From Bacillota bacterium (GTDB lineage: Bacteria; Bacillota; Clostridia; Oscillospirales; Ruminococcaceae), in assembly GCA_023413185.1 (NCBI GenBank), contig JAEZQD010000156.1:1-18391 (forward strand): DNA of 18,391 nt, given 5' to 3'. Every line of letters starts with the position of its first letter. The first letter of the stretch is position 1. The notes beneath the pieces are model-generated. The model was not told the origin of the DNA. It saw only the letters and a list, made by a program, of their open reading frames with translations, and did not search any database. Shown here piece after piece: positions 6,536 through 13,419 of this stretch. A program made the position numbers and the translations under genes.

Positions 6536-6557
6536 TGATAATTAAAACTAATTATCA
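6536..6557. repeat. Perfect palindrome upstream of the recombinase gene
   Basis: TGATAATTA (6536-6544) and TAATTATCA (6549-6557) are exact reverse complements around a 4-base centre. The palindrome lies just 5' of the recombinase ribosome site and 22 bases before the tRNA fragment. It could be a recombinase or excisionase arm site, or an operator of the recombinase promoter. Its function is not determined. Confidence 0.6.
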
Positions 6558-6578
6558 CATAGATGGCACAATTATTCT

Positions 6579-6627
6579 AGAGGCTCTGACTCTGTTTGTC
6601 TGGGTTCGAATCCTAGTTCCGCAACCA
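6579..6627 (+). other. 3' half of tRNA-Gln(CUG): probable attachment site (attR)
   Basis: The segment folds as the last two thirds of a tRNA. The anticodon loop CTCTGAC (6584-6590, anticodon CTG) is followed by the 3' stem strand, a 4-base variable loop, and the T-arm CTGGG-TTCGAAT-CCTAG (6600-6616). The acceptor strand TTCCGCA (6617-6623), discriminator A and encoded CCA (6625-6627) complete it. Base 72 is A, implying the weak U1-A72 pair typical of bacterial tRNA-Gln. No D-arm or 5' acceptor strand (TGCGGAA) lies upstream, and the 5' side of the anticodon stem has a G-G mismatch, so this is not a full gene. A 3' tRNA copy next to an integrase gene is the classic product of integration into a tRNA gene. 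Confidence 0.8.
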
Positions 6628-6642
6628 AATATACTGTACTGC

Positions 6643-6670
6643 AAAAAGCCTATGATTACATAGGCTTTTT
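6643..6670 (+). terminator. Intrinsic terminator of the former tRNA gene
   Basis: AAAAAGCCTATG (6643-6654) and CATAGGCTTTTT (6659-6670) are perfect complements with a 4-base loop; the T-run forms the end of the stem. It lies 15 bases after the encoded CCA, where the terminator of a single tRNA gene is expected. It would also stop antisense transcription, being symmetric. Confidence 0.85.
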
Positions 6671-6733
6671 GTATTGTGTAATAGATTTTGCTTGCAACGA
6701 AAGTGCAATTCAGTAACGCGCAGTAAGTTATTG

Positions 6734-6760
6734 TTCTAAAACCTAAGTTTGGTCTTAGAA
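6734..6760. repeat. Inverted repeat in the gap between tRNA fragment and sugar operon
   Basis: TTCTAAAACC (6734-6743) pairs with GGTCTTAGAA (6751-6760) at 9 of 10 positions around a 7-base loop, and flanking GTTAT/TAAC could extend it. No T-run follows on either strand. Purpose unknown. The rest of the stretch 6515-6879 holds only the palindrome, tRNA fragment and terminators listed separately. Confidence 0.4.
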
Positions 6761-6779
6761 TAACCGCCTTCATTACGAC

Positions 6780-6809
6780 ACAAAAAGAGTGCGGATGTCT
6801 CCACACTCT
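6780..6809 (-). terminator. Intrinsic terminator of the sugar-utilisation operon
   Basis: Read on the minus strand, AGAGTGTGG (6809-6801), a 6-base loop and CCGCACTCT (6794-6786) form a 9-bp stem with one mismatch. A TTTTTGTGT tract follows directly. It lies about 70 bases beyond the glycerate kinase stop, as expected for the end of the operon. Confidence 0.8.
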
Positions 6810-6879
6810 CAATATTATGCACGTAAAGCATACGTTCTTTCTGTATAAGGATATGATAGTAACAGGATGTTTTTCCTGT

Positions 6880-8022
6880 TTAGGCTGTGGTGTTACTGGC
6901 GGAGCGTATAATGCGCATCAGGTTTTCCGCTGCGTTTTCGATCGCCTGTGGAGATTTTTGAATGGCTTCGCCCAGAGACATCGGCGCGACGATGGCACTT
7001 ATCACGGCATCGATACCATGGTCATACACCGCTTGCGCGCCTTCTCCCAGAAAACCGGCTATCGCATAGACTGGTTTGCTGTGCTTTTTTGCACGCTTAG
7101 CAACGCCGACGGGCACCTTGCCGTATATGGTCTGCGCGTCCAATCTTCCCTCGCCGGTGATGACAATATCCGCTTGCTGTACCCATCTGTCAAACTCAAG
7201 ATAATCAAGGATGAGATCCACTCCTTTGATGAGCTTGGCATTAAAAAAGGCAATCAACCCGGCTCCCATGCCCCCGGCAGCCCCAGCTCCCGGGACCTCG
7301 GCAACAGGTATGCAAAGCGTCTGCAATACTTTATCCCCATAGTGTCGCAGGCAAGAATCCAGTTCGCGCACCATTTCATTATCCGCACCCTTTTGGGGAC
7401 CAAACACAGCGCTTGCTCCATTGCTGCCACAAAGTGTATTTTCAACATCACATGCAACCAAAAACTGAGTGCTGCGCACCTTTGGGGAAAGTCCACTCAC
7501 ATCAATGCGATCCAGCAGTTTGAGTGCCGCGCCGCCCGGGGCCAGGTCGTTTCCCGATTTGTCCAAAAAGCGTACGCCCAACGCCGATGCCATACCTACA
7601 CCGCCGTCGTTGGTCGCACTGCCGCCAAGACCGATGATAATTTTGGGGCAACCCTTTTCGATGGCGTCCATAATCATCTGTCCGGCGCCATAGGTTGAGG
7701 TGATAAGCGGGTCGTACTCCTGTGGCGAGAGCAGTGTAAGACCAGACGCCGCCGACATCTCAATGACTGCGGTTGAATCGGGAAGAATGCCGTAGGCGGC
7801 CTTAATCGGTTTACCCACAGGGTTTTGAACCGTCAGCTCCACCATTCTGCCGCACAGCGAATCCACCAGCACTTTCGTTGTCCCTTCACCGCCATCTGCC
7901 ACCGCAATGGTGTTAAGTTCAGCATCAGGATACACCTTGCAGATTCCCTTGCTGATAAATTGTGCCACCTCAAGGGAAGAATAGGTTCCTTTAAATGAAT
8001 CCATCGCGATTACTACCTTCAT
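6880..8022 (-). CDS. glxK: Glycerate kinase (GlxK/GarK family)
   Basis: Soluble kinase of 380 residues that phosphorylates D-glycerate with ATP, mostly giving 2-phosphoglycerate in this family. It shows the hallmark start MKVVIAMDSFKGTYSS, then VADGGEGTTKVLVD, SAASGLTLL, IIGLGGSATNDGGVGMASALG, the phosphate-binding GAGAAGGMGAGL and DIVITGEGRLDAQTIYGKVPVGVAK. Length matches the family. The start is set at 8022, where GGAGG is 6 bases upstream; the frame is open further but without a ribosome site. It is the last gene of the operon, separated from the GH51 gene by 168 bases with a strong hairpin and followed by the terminator. Together with the GarR-like reductase it converts tartronate semialdehyde through glycerate into lower glycolysis. 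Confidence 0.92.
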   Translation of the reverse strand: MKVVIAMDSFKGTYSSLEVAQFISKGICKVYPDAELNTIAVADGGEGTTKVLVDSLCGRMVELTVQNPVGKPIKAAYGILPDSTAVIEMSAASGLTLLSPQEYDPLITSTYGAGQMIMDAIEKGCPKIIIGLGGSATNDGGVGMASALGVRFLDKSGNDLAPGGAALKLLDRIDVSGLSPKVRSTQFLVACDVENTLCGSNGASAVFGPQKGADNEMVRELDSCLRHYGDKVLQTLCIPVAEVPGAGAAGGMGAGLIAFFNAKLIKGVDLILDYLEFDRWVQQADIVITGEGRLDAQTIYGKVPVGVAKRAKKHSKPVYAIAGFLGEGAQAVYDHGIDAVISAIVAPMSLGEAIQKSPQAIENAAENLMRIIRSASNTTA

Positions 8023-8085
8023 ACTCGTCCTCCATTTCATCTGTGACGTTTTACATGGTTGTATGATTAGCGTCTTACAATTATC

Positions 8086-8118
8086 AGGGCACAAACCGAG
8101 CAACTCGGCTTGTGCCCT
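8086..8118 (-). promoter_or_regulatory. Strong intercistronic hairpin between GH51 and glycerate kinase genes
   Basis: A 9-bp GC-rich stem (8086-8094 with 8110-8118), one A-C mismatch and a further 5-bp stem (8096-8100 with 8104-8108) close a 3-base loop. On the minus strand the following bases are GATAATTGT, not a T-run, so it is a weak terminator for the operon. On the plus strand a TTTTT tract follows, so it would stop antisense transcripts well. Likely roles are protection of the GH51 message end or lowered glycerate kinase expression (inferred). Confidence 0.6.
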
Positions 8119-8190
8119 AGTTTTTGGATTGCTTTCCGGTTTTACTTAACGTACTGTAACCATCGTTGTGAAACTTAACAGGTCATAAGC

Positions 8191-9732
8191 CTAACTTCCT
8201 GAGCTGATGGTGAGCAAAACCACGGATTTCGACGGCAGTGTTACGGAAACAACGTTTTCATTAACGGTGTATGCCGAAAATGTCTCCGGCTTTACCGTAT
8301 CAGGGCTGTCAAAATCATTATAGGCCTGCATTCTATCATTGGCAAGCACCTTGCCCGAAATCTCTTTAACGTTAAAATCCGCAATGGAGCAGGTCACCTG
8401 AGCATCCGTGTTGGGGTCAATGTTACAAAGTGTGATGTTAACCCTACCATTCTTGTCTTTGGACACTGACGCATTGACCTTTTTCAGCTCTTCACCGTCA
8501 CAGATGTAGTCATCGGAAACCATTGCAAAGTCAAGCAGCATGGCATCCTGATGCACCTGAAACATGTCGTATACGTGGTAAGTGGGAGTAAGCACCATCT
8601 TCTCACCCTGCGTAAGGATGAGCGCCTGCAGCACGTTGATGACCTGCGCAATGTTGCTCATACGAACGCGGTCGGAATGGTTGTTAAAGATGTTTAGGCA
8701 CATTGCTGCGACCAACGCGTCACGCATGGTGTTTTGCTGGTATAAGAAGCCGGGATTGGTTCCCTGTTCACAATTAAACCATGTGCCCCATTCATCCACG
8801 ATCAGTGCCACATTCTTATCCGGGTCATACTTGTCCATAATATGTGAATGATCAGACACCAGCTTTTCGGTATAGAAGGCGGCTTTCATGGTGTCAAACC
8901 ACTCCTTCTCATTAAAATCGGTCGCCGATTTTCTGTCTGTCAGCCCTGAACTCACATATCTTCTGTTCCCGTCTGCAAGCGTAAGCTCCTTCACGGGGTC
9001 TCCCAATCTTGTGTAGTAATGCAGTGCCAGCCCGTTCATATGCATGCCGGCCTCCCGCATCAGCACCTCGGTCCAGTGGTAGTTGTCTTTACGCGGACCG
9101 CATGCGATGCGGTAGATTGTGTTGTCTCCCAAGTCGCGAACATACTGGTTATAACGGTTGTATTCCTCTGCGTACCGTTCGGCAGTCATTCGTCCGCCAC
9201 AGCCCCAGTTTTCATTGCCTATGCCAAAGTACTTCAGCTTCCACGGCTCTTCTCTGCCGTTTTGCTTTCTGAGGGTGGTGAGCGGAGATTTTCCGTCAAA
9301 CGTCATGTACTCGACCCACTCCTGCATCTCTTGCACAGTGCCGCTGCCCACGTTTCCGCAGATATAGGGTTCTGTCTCAAGCATTTCGCACAGATCAAAA
9401 AACTCGTGCGTACCGAAATGGTTGTTTTCAACCACCTTACCCCAATGAGTATTTACCATCTCTTTTCGGCTTTCCTTTGGACCTATGCCGTCTCTCCAAT
9501 GGTATTCATCCGCAAAGCAACCGCCGGGCCAACGGAGGCAGGGGATTTTAATCTTCTTTAACGCCGCAACAATATCATTGCGAATTCCCCGCGTATTGGG
9601 GATAGGCGAATCTTCGCCTACCCATATCCCTTCGTAAACGCATTTGCCAAGATGCTCCGCAAAATGGCCGTAGATCATTTTGTCGATCTGGTTCTTCTCT
9701 TTTCGGGCGTTTATTACAATCTGGTTTCCCAT
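8191..9732 (-). CDS. abfA: GH51 alpha-L-arabinofuranosidase, intracellular
   Basis: Retaining glycosidase of 513 residues that removes alpha-L-arabinofuranosyl groups from arabinan or arabinoxylan oligosaccharides. The TIM-barrel domain contains IYGHFAEHLGKCVYEGIWVG, LRWPGGCFADEYHWRDGIGP, the acid/base E174 in FGIGNENWGCGG and the nucleophile E314 in LIVDEWGTWF. The C-terminal beta domain (about 390-513) ends with VTLPSKSVVLLTI. Length agrees with bacterial GH51 enzymes. There is no signal peptide, so it acts in the cytoplasm on imported oligosaccharides. AAGGGGA a few bases upstream supports the start. It lies 30 bases after the GarR-like gene, within the operon. Some GH51 members have other specificities, so substrate is by family. 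Confidence 0.93.
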   Translation of the reverse strand: MGNQIVINARKEKNQIDKMIYGHFAEHLGKCVYEGIWVGEDSPIPNTRGIRNDIVAALKKIKIPCLRWPGGCFADEYHWRDGIGPKESRKEMVNTHWGKVVENNHFGTHEFFDLCEMLETEPYICGNVGSGTVQEMQEWVEYMTFDGKSPLTTLRKQNGREEPWKLKYFGIGNENWGCGGRMTAERYAEEYNRYNQYVRDLGDNTIYRIACGPRKDNYHWTEVLMREAGMHMNGLALHYYTRLGDPVKELTLADGNRRYVSSGLTDRKSATDFNEKEWFDTMKAAFYTEKLVSDHSHIMDKYDPDKNVALIVDEWGTWFNCEQGTNPGFLYQQNTMRDALVAAMCLNIFNNHSDRVRMSNIAQVINVLQALILTQGEKMVLTPTYHVYDMFQVHQDAMLLDFAMVSDDYICDGEELKKVNASVSKDKNGRVNITLCNIDPNTDAQVTCSIADFNVKEISGKVLANDRMQAYNDFDSPDTVKPETFSAYTVNENVVSVTLPSKSVVLLTISSGS

Positions 9733-9762
9733 CTTATCCCCTTCTTTTTAAAACAAACAAGG

Positions 9763-10650
9763 CTATTTCCCTATCTTTGTACCGCCAAGCTTTGCGTAGT
9801 AGTTCGCCAGGCTGCTATGATCCTCTTGACCCCTGCCGTCGGCATGCAACATCTGCATCATCTCCATTACGATAGCCGTCAGCGGTAAAGGGGAACCAAC
9901 CGTATGCGCGGTTTCCAACGCATTGTTTAAATCCTTTATGTGCAGGTCAATCTTAAAGCCCGGCTTAAAGTTACCCTCGAGCATCAACGGCAGCTTTGCG
10001 TTCATCACGGTAGAACCCGCAAGCCCACCCTTAATGGCGTCGAATACGAGCTCAGGATCAACGCCGGCCTTCTTGGCAAGGGTAAATGCCTCGGCACAGG
10101 CCGCGATGTTGCATGCCACAACAACTTGATTTGCAAGCTTCGTGGTGTTGCCCGCGCCAATCGCTCCGCAATAAACGGCAGAAGCGCCCATTTTAAGCAG
10201 GACATCGTCCTTCACACTCTCAAACACGGTTTTGTCGCCGCCCACCATAATCGAAAGCGTGCCGTCTACAGCCTTGGGCTCACCGCCCGAAACCGGTGCG
10301 TCTATCATCCGAATGCCCTTTTGTGCACACGCCTTTGCAATCTCCTGAGATGCCTCGGGAGCAATGGAGGACATATCAATCAGGATAGTACCCTCCTTAG
10401 CACCTTCAAGCACGCCGTTATCACCAAGCACTACCGTTTTTACGTGGGGAGAGTTGGGTAGCATTGTTATGATAATCGGGCATTGCTCGGCAACTGCCTT
10501 TGAGGAATTCGCCGCAGATGCCCCCGACGCGACGAGATGATCCACATTCTCCTTGACTACATCAAAGACGACCAGCTCATGACCCGCTTTCATCAAGTTC
10601 TTTGCCATGGGCTTACCCATAATGCCAAGCCCGATAAATCCGATTCTCAT
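9763..10650 (-). CDS. garR: 2-hydroxy-3-oxopropionate (tartronate semialdehyde) reductase
   Basis: NAD(P)H-dependent beta-hydroxyacid dehydrogenase of 295 residues, converting tartronate semialdehyde to D-glycerate. It follows the GarR pattern closely: GFIGLGIMGKPMAKNLMKAG (4-23) for cofactor, ITMLPNSPHV (61-70), the substrate motif DAPVSGGEPKAVDGTLSIMV (117-136), catalytic K171 in GAGNTTKLANQ, GGLAGSTV, FKPGFKIDLHIKDLNNAL and the HADGRGQEDHSSLANYY end. SSIAP and NFKPGF favour GarR/GlxR over 3-hydroxyisobutyrate dehydrogenase. Its ATG directly follows the stop of the transketolase C-terminal gene (TAAATG), and its ribosome site GGGAGGT lies within that gene, so translation is coupled. It is paired in function with the glycerate kinase at the operon end. 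No aldolase or glyoxylate carboligase that would make its substrate is in view. Confidence 0.92.
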   Translation of the reverse strand: MRIGFIGLGIMGKPMAKNLMKAGHELVVFDVVKENVDHLVASGASAANSSKAVAEQCPIIITMLPNSPHVKTVVLGDNGVLEGAKEGTILIDMSSIAPEASQEIAKACAQKGIRMIDAPVSGGEPKAVDGTLSIMVGGDKTVFESVKDDVLLKMGASAVYCGAIGAGNTTKLANQVVVACNIAACAEAFTLAKKAGVDPELVFDAIKGGLAGSTVMNAKLPLMLEGNFKPGFKIDLHIKDLNNALETAHTVGSPLPLTAIVMEMMQMLHADGRGQEDHSSLANYYAKLGGTKIGK

Positions 10651-11595
10651 TTATATAGTACCTCCCTGCAACAGTGTTATCGATTTTGCAGCGATGTTAT
10701 CCGCTGTCAAACCATAATGGGACATCAGATCCTCCACGCTGTGGGCAGACTGTCCAAACTTATCCTCGACAGCCACATAATCCATTGGGGTGGCTGTTTT
10801 GCGCAGAGCGAGTGCCGCCGCGGAGGCAAGCCCGCCGATATAATTGTGGTCTTCCGCCGTCACAACCGCCTTTACCGAGCTTGCAATCTTGGCAACACCC
10901 TCATAGTTAAACGGCTTCATTGTTGATACGTTGACCACCTTTGCACTAATGCCCTGGGCAGCAAGCAACTCCGCCGCCTTCATAGAGGGTGCCACCATGG
11001 CACCGTGGGCTAAGATGGCAACATCGGTACCATCCCGAAGAACGCGCAGCCGACCAAGCTCAAAGGCATCGTCTTCGCTTACATAATCAGGCAGGTCGTT
11101 GCGCACAACCCGAATATATACAGGTCCTTCAATCTTCACCGCCTCCCGTACCGCCTGTCGTGTTTCGGTGGCGTCACAGGGGGTAAGTACCGTCATGCCG
11201 GGGATCGCGCTCATAAGCGCAATATCTTCTATCGTCTGATGTGTGGAGCCGTCGCCAAAGTCGGAAAGACCGGAGGAGGATCCACAGATTTTCACATTAA
11301 GCTTTCCGATGGAGATTGTTTGACGGATCTGGTCGTATGCCCTGCCGGTAGCAAATACCGCAAACGTGCTGCAGAAGGGAATCTTTCCGCTTGCGGCAAG
11401 ACCCGCAGCGGTAGAAAGCATATTCTGCTCGGCGATGCCCATCTCAAAATACCGCTCGGGGTAAGCCTGTTGAAACAGGATAGACATTGTTGATTTACCC
11501 AGGTCCGCTTCCAGTGCGACCACGTTGGGGTTTTCTCCCCCAACGGCGACAATTTCTTCTCCGTAAGCGAGGCGCTGGCTTTGTGTTTTGCTCAT
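10651..11595 (-). CDS. Transketolase, C-terminal subunit
   Basis: Second half of a split, thiamine-diphosphate-dependent transketolase (314 residues), which moves two-carbon units between sugar phosphates. It has the pyrimidine-binding domain with the catalytic Glu E56 in EMGIAEQNMLSTAAGLA, then FAVFATGRAYDQIRQ, GDGSTHQTIEDIALM and a C-terminal transketolase domain (VAILAHGAMV, VNVSTMKPF, VTAEDHNYIGGL, DKFGQSAHSVEDL). Length is normal for the stand-alone C-terminal subunit of Clostridia and archaea. AGGAG 7 bases before the ATG fixes the start, 14 bases after the N-terminal subunit gene. The pair must assemble, since the active site lies between both parts. Related 1-deoxyxylulose-phosphate synthase is excluded by length and split organisation. 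Known split enzymes also include apulose-4-phosphate and sulfo-sugar transketolases, so the natural donor is not certain. Confidence 0.9.
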   Translation of the reverse strand: MSKTQSQRLAYGEEIVAVGGENPNVVALEADLGKSTMSILFQQAYPERYFEMGIAEQNMLSTAAGLAASGKIPFCSTFAVFATGRAYDQIRQTISIGKLNVKICGSSSGLSDFGDGSTHQTIEDIALMSAIPGMTVLTPCDATETRQAVREAVKIEGPVYIRVVRNDLPDYVSEDDAFELGRLRVLRDGTDVAILAHGAMVAPSMKAAELLAAQGISAKVVNVSTMKPFNYEGVAKIASSVKAVVTAEDHNYIGGLASAAALALRKTATPMDYVAVEDKFGQSAHSVEDLMSHYGLTADNIAAKSITLLQGGTI

Positions 11596-11609
11596 GGTTG
11601 ACTCCTCTC

Positions 11610-12455
11610 TTAATTCAGTTGTGCAAGCTGCTCATCCAGCTCGCGCAGCGCGATGTTATATTGCTCTTCGGTAAGCGCTCCGTTGTGAAAACCGACATTG
11701 TTTTCCGCAAACGAAACACCCTTGCCTTTAATGGTATGGGCAATGACAACAGTCGGTTTTCCTTTGACCTTGTCCGCCTCGTCAAGCGCGCCAAGAATTG
11801 CTTCTACATCGTGCCCATCAACCTCTATTACATTCCACCCAAAGGTTGCCCATTTTTCGGGCAACGGGTTGGTGTTAAAGCGTTCTGATACTGCGCCGGT
11901 CGCCTGTAGTCTGTTTACGTCAACAATTGCCAACAGGTTATCGAGCTTGTAAACCGAAGCCGCCATTGCCGCTTCCCAAATCTGCCCTTCGCCCATTTCG
12001 CCGTCACCCATTATGCAGAATACCTTGTTCTCCTTCTTATCCAAACGCATGGCGAGTGCCATGCCGTTTGCAATGGAAAGCCCTTGCCCAAGTGAACCCG
12101 TTCCCGCCTCGATGCCGGGGGTTTTGCAACGGTCGGGATGCCCCTGCAACCGAGAGCCCAACGCCTTGCAGGTTTGAAGCTCCTCTACCGGAAAATACCC
12201 AACCTCCGCCATTGCGGCGTATTGAGCGATTGCGGCGTGTCCCTTGCTGTAGATAAACTTATCTCGACCCTCCCACTGCGGGTTTTTCGGGTCGAACTTC
12301 ATCTTATACCCATATATCGCAGCCACAATATCAGCGCTGGAGCAAGACCCTCCGAGATGCCCCATCTGACCTTTACAGCCAATCATATTCACAACGTCTT
12401 TGCGTATATTTGCTGCCAGTCGTTTTACTGCGGTTATATTCTCTTTGTTGAACAT
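11610..12455 (-). CDS. Transketolase, N-terminal (thiamine diphosphate-binding) subunit
   Basis: First half of the split transketolase, 281 residues. It shows RKDVVNMIGCKGQMGHLGGS at 18-37, SKGHAAIAQYAAM with the substrate-phosphate His, LGSRLQGHPD, GIEAGTGSLGQGLSIANGMA and the thiamine diphosphate/Mg motif G150-D-G-EMGEGQIWEA to N181 (LLAIVDVNRLQATG). It ends with HTIKGKGVSFAEN and a short helix. AGGAGG lies 8 bases before the ATG. In an operon with arabinose- and xylose-releasing enzymes the natural job is processing xylulose 5-phosphate in the non-oxidative pentose phosphate pathway. The duplicate nature (whether the genome has another, housekeeping transketolase) cannot be seen here. Confidence 0.92.
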   Translation of the reverse strand: MFNKENITAVKRLAANIRKDVVNMIGCKGQMGHLGGSCSSADIVAAIYGYKMKFDPKNPQWEGRDKFIYSKGHAAIAQYAAMAEVGYFPVEELQTCKALGSRLQGHPDRCKTPGIEAGTGSLGQGLSIANGMALAMRLDKKENKVFCIMGDGEMGEGQIWEAAMAASVYKLDNLLAIVDVNRLQATGAVSERFNTNPLPEKWATFGWNVIEVDGHDVEAILGALDEADKVKGKPTVVIAHTIKGKGVSFAENNVGFHNGALTEEQYNIALRELDEQLAQLN

Positions 12456-12508
12456 ATTGTATGCCTCCTATCTTGTTCTTCGTATGAAGTGCGATTGCCA
12501 CCCAATAA

Positions 12509-13324
12509 TCAATAGTTCGTATCATACGGCCACGGCGAGCCGCCCGCAAGACAACCGCCATCCACATGGTACATCATGCCGGACATATAGCTCGAGGAGT
12601 CGGATGCTAGCATGATGGTAATGCCAAGAACCTCTTCGGGGGTACCCGGTCGGCGCATTGCAATCCGTTCCCGCAGGTATTGGCTGCGCTCCGGGTGATC
12701 CCACGTCACCTGTGTGAGGGGTGTTATAATGTGCCCGGGAGCGATGGCGTTTGCGCGTATACCGTACTGAGCCCATTCCACCGCCATTGAGCGCGTCAGC
12801 GCAGTTACGGCACTTTTGGTCGCCCCGTATACGCTACAGCCACCCAGCATCGCAACCGAGTTGTGCGAAACCATGTTGATAATGTTGCCCTTGCGGGCTT
12901 TCATCATGTGCTTTGCAACCTCTTGCGAGAGAAAATACAGCCCCTTAAGGTTTACATTCATGATTCGGTCATAGGTCTCGGGGGTAACGTCCAAAAACCC
13001 TTCGCGTCGGTTAATGCCTGCACAGTTAATCAGTACATCAAAATGCCCGACATCGGCAATCATCTGCGACACGCAGGCTGAGATATCATCCAGGTTTGCG
13101 ATATCCAGCCGGTATGCGTGCGCCTTACCGCCGTCGGCTTTGATTTCGCTCTCTTTTGCTTTGAGTCCGTCTTCGGAGATATCGCACAAAAGCATTTCGG
13201 CCCCGGCTTCTGCCAATCCCTTGGCGAGAACCCCGCCGATACCGCCCGAAGCGCCTGTAAGAATGACGGTTTTTCCTTCTAACGAAAACAGGCTCGTAAG
13301 CCTTTGTGAAACTGTCATATCCAT
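12509..13324 (-). CDS. Short-chain dehydrogenase/reductase (gluconate 5-dehydrogenase / KduD-like)
   Basis: Classical SDR oxidoreductase of 271 residues. The cofactor fold has TGASGGIGG at 23-31, an acidic residue at the end of the second strand (LLCDIS), which favours NAD(H), and NCAGINRR at 100-107. The catalytic set is N124, S153, Y166 and K170 (SVYGATKSA), followed by RANAIAPGHIITPLT. The overall pattern, including the N-terminal LFSLEGKTVILTGASGGIG, is closest to gluconate 5-dehydrogenase and 2-dehydro-3-deoxygluconate 5-dehydrogenase relatives acting on sugar acids or keto-sugars. The C-terminus GGSPWPYDTNY may close the active site. ATGs at 13324 and 13318 are both possible; the upstream GAAAGAAGA is weak and spacing suits the second. 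It sits between the GH43 and transketolase genes, suggesting redox conversion of a pentose-derived or sugar-acid intermediate. Substrate is unknown. Confidence 0.85.
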   Translation of the reverse strand: MDMTVSQRLTSLFSLEGKTVILTGASGGIGGVLAKGLAEAGAEMLLCDISEDGLKAKESEIKADGGKAHAYRLDIANLDDISACVSQMIADVGHFDVLINCAGINRREGFLDVTPETYDRIMNVNLKGLYFLSQEVAKHMMKARKGNIINMVSHNSVAMLGGCSVYGATKSAVTALTRSMAVEWAQYGIRANAIAPGHIITPLTQVTWDHPERSQYLRERIAMRRPGTPEEVLGITIMLASDSSSYMSGMMYHVDGGCLAGGSPWPYDTNY

Positions 13325-13378
13325 TCTTCTTTCTCTTTATCTTAGAATATTTCTCTGTCTTAATTGATATTCAGCTAC

Positions 13379-13397
13379 AAAAAGCTAATTGCTTTTT
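13379..13397 (-). terminator. Weak intercistronic hairpin after the GH43 gene
   Basis: AAAAAGC (13379-13385) and GCTTTTT (13391-13397) pair around a 5-base loop. On the minus strand the stem ends in TTTTTG. With only two G-C pairs it is a leaky terminator at best; it may trim read-through into the SDR gene. Confidence 0.3.
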
Positions 13398-13419
13398 TCG
13401 CCCTCCACTTTAGGCTTCA

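Noticed and set aside
6579..6627. Complete functional tRNA gene
   Set aside because: The D-arm and 5' acceptor strand are missing and the 5' anticodon stem is imperfect; only the 3' part is present.
6817..7698. Long plus-strand open frame opposite the glycerate kinase gene (293 codons)
   Set aside because: It is the antisense shadow of a clearly conserved kinase; no ribosome site or recognisable domain.
8042..8055. TGTGACGTTTTACA as a CcpA catabolite-repression (cre) site
   Set aside because: It is a partial palindrome, but the central CG is shifted by one base from the cre consensus on either strand.
9019..9561. Plus-strand open frame opposite the GH51 gene
   Set aside because: Antisense shadow of a conserved glycosidase with no independent support.
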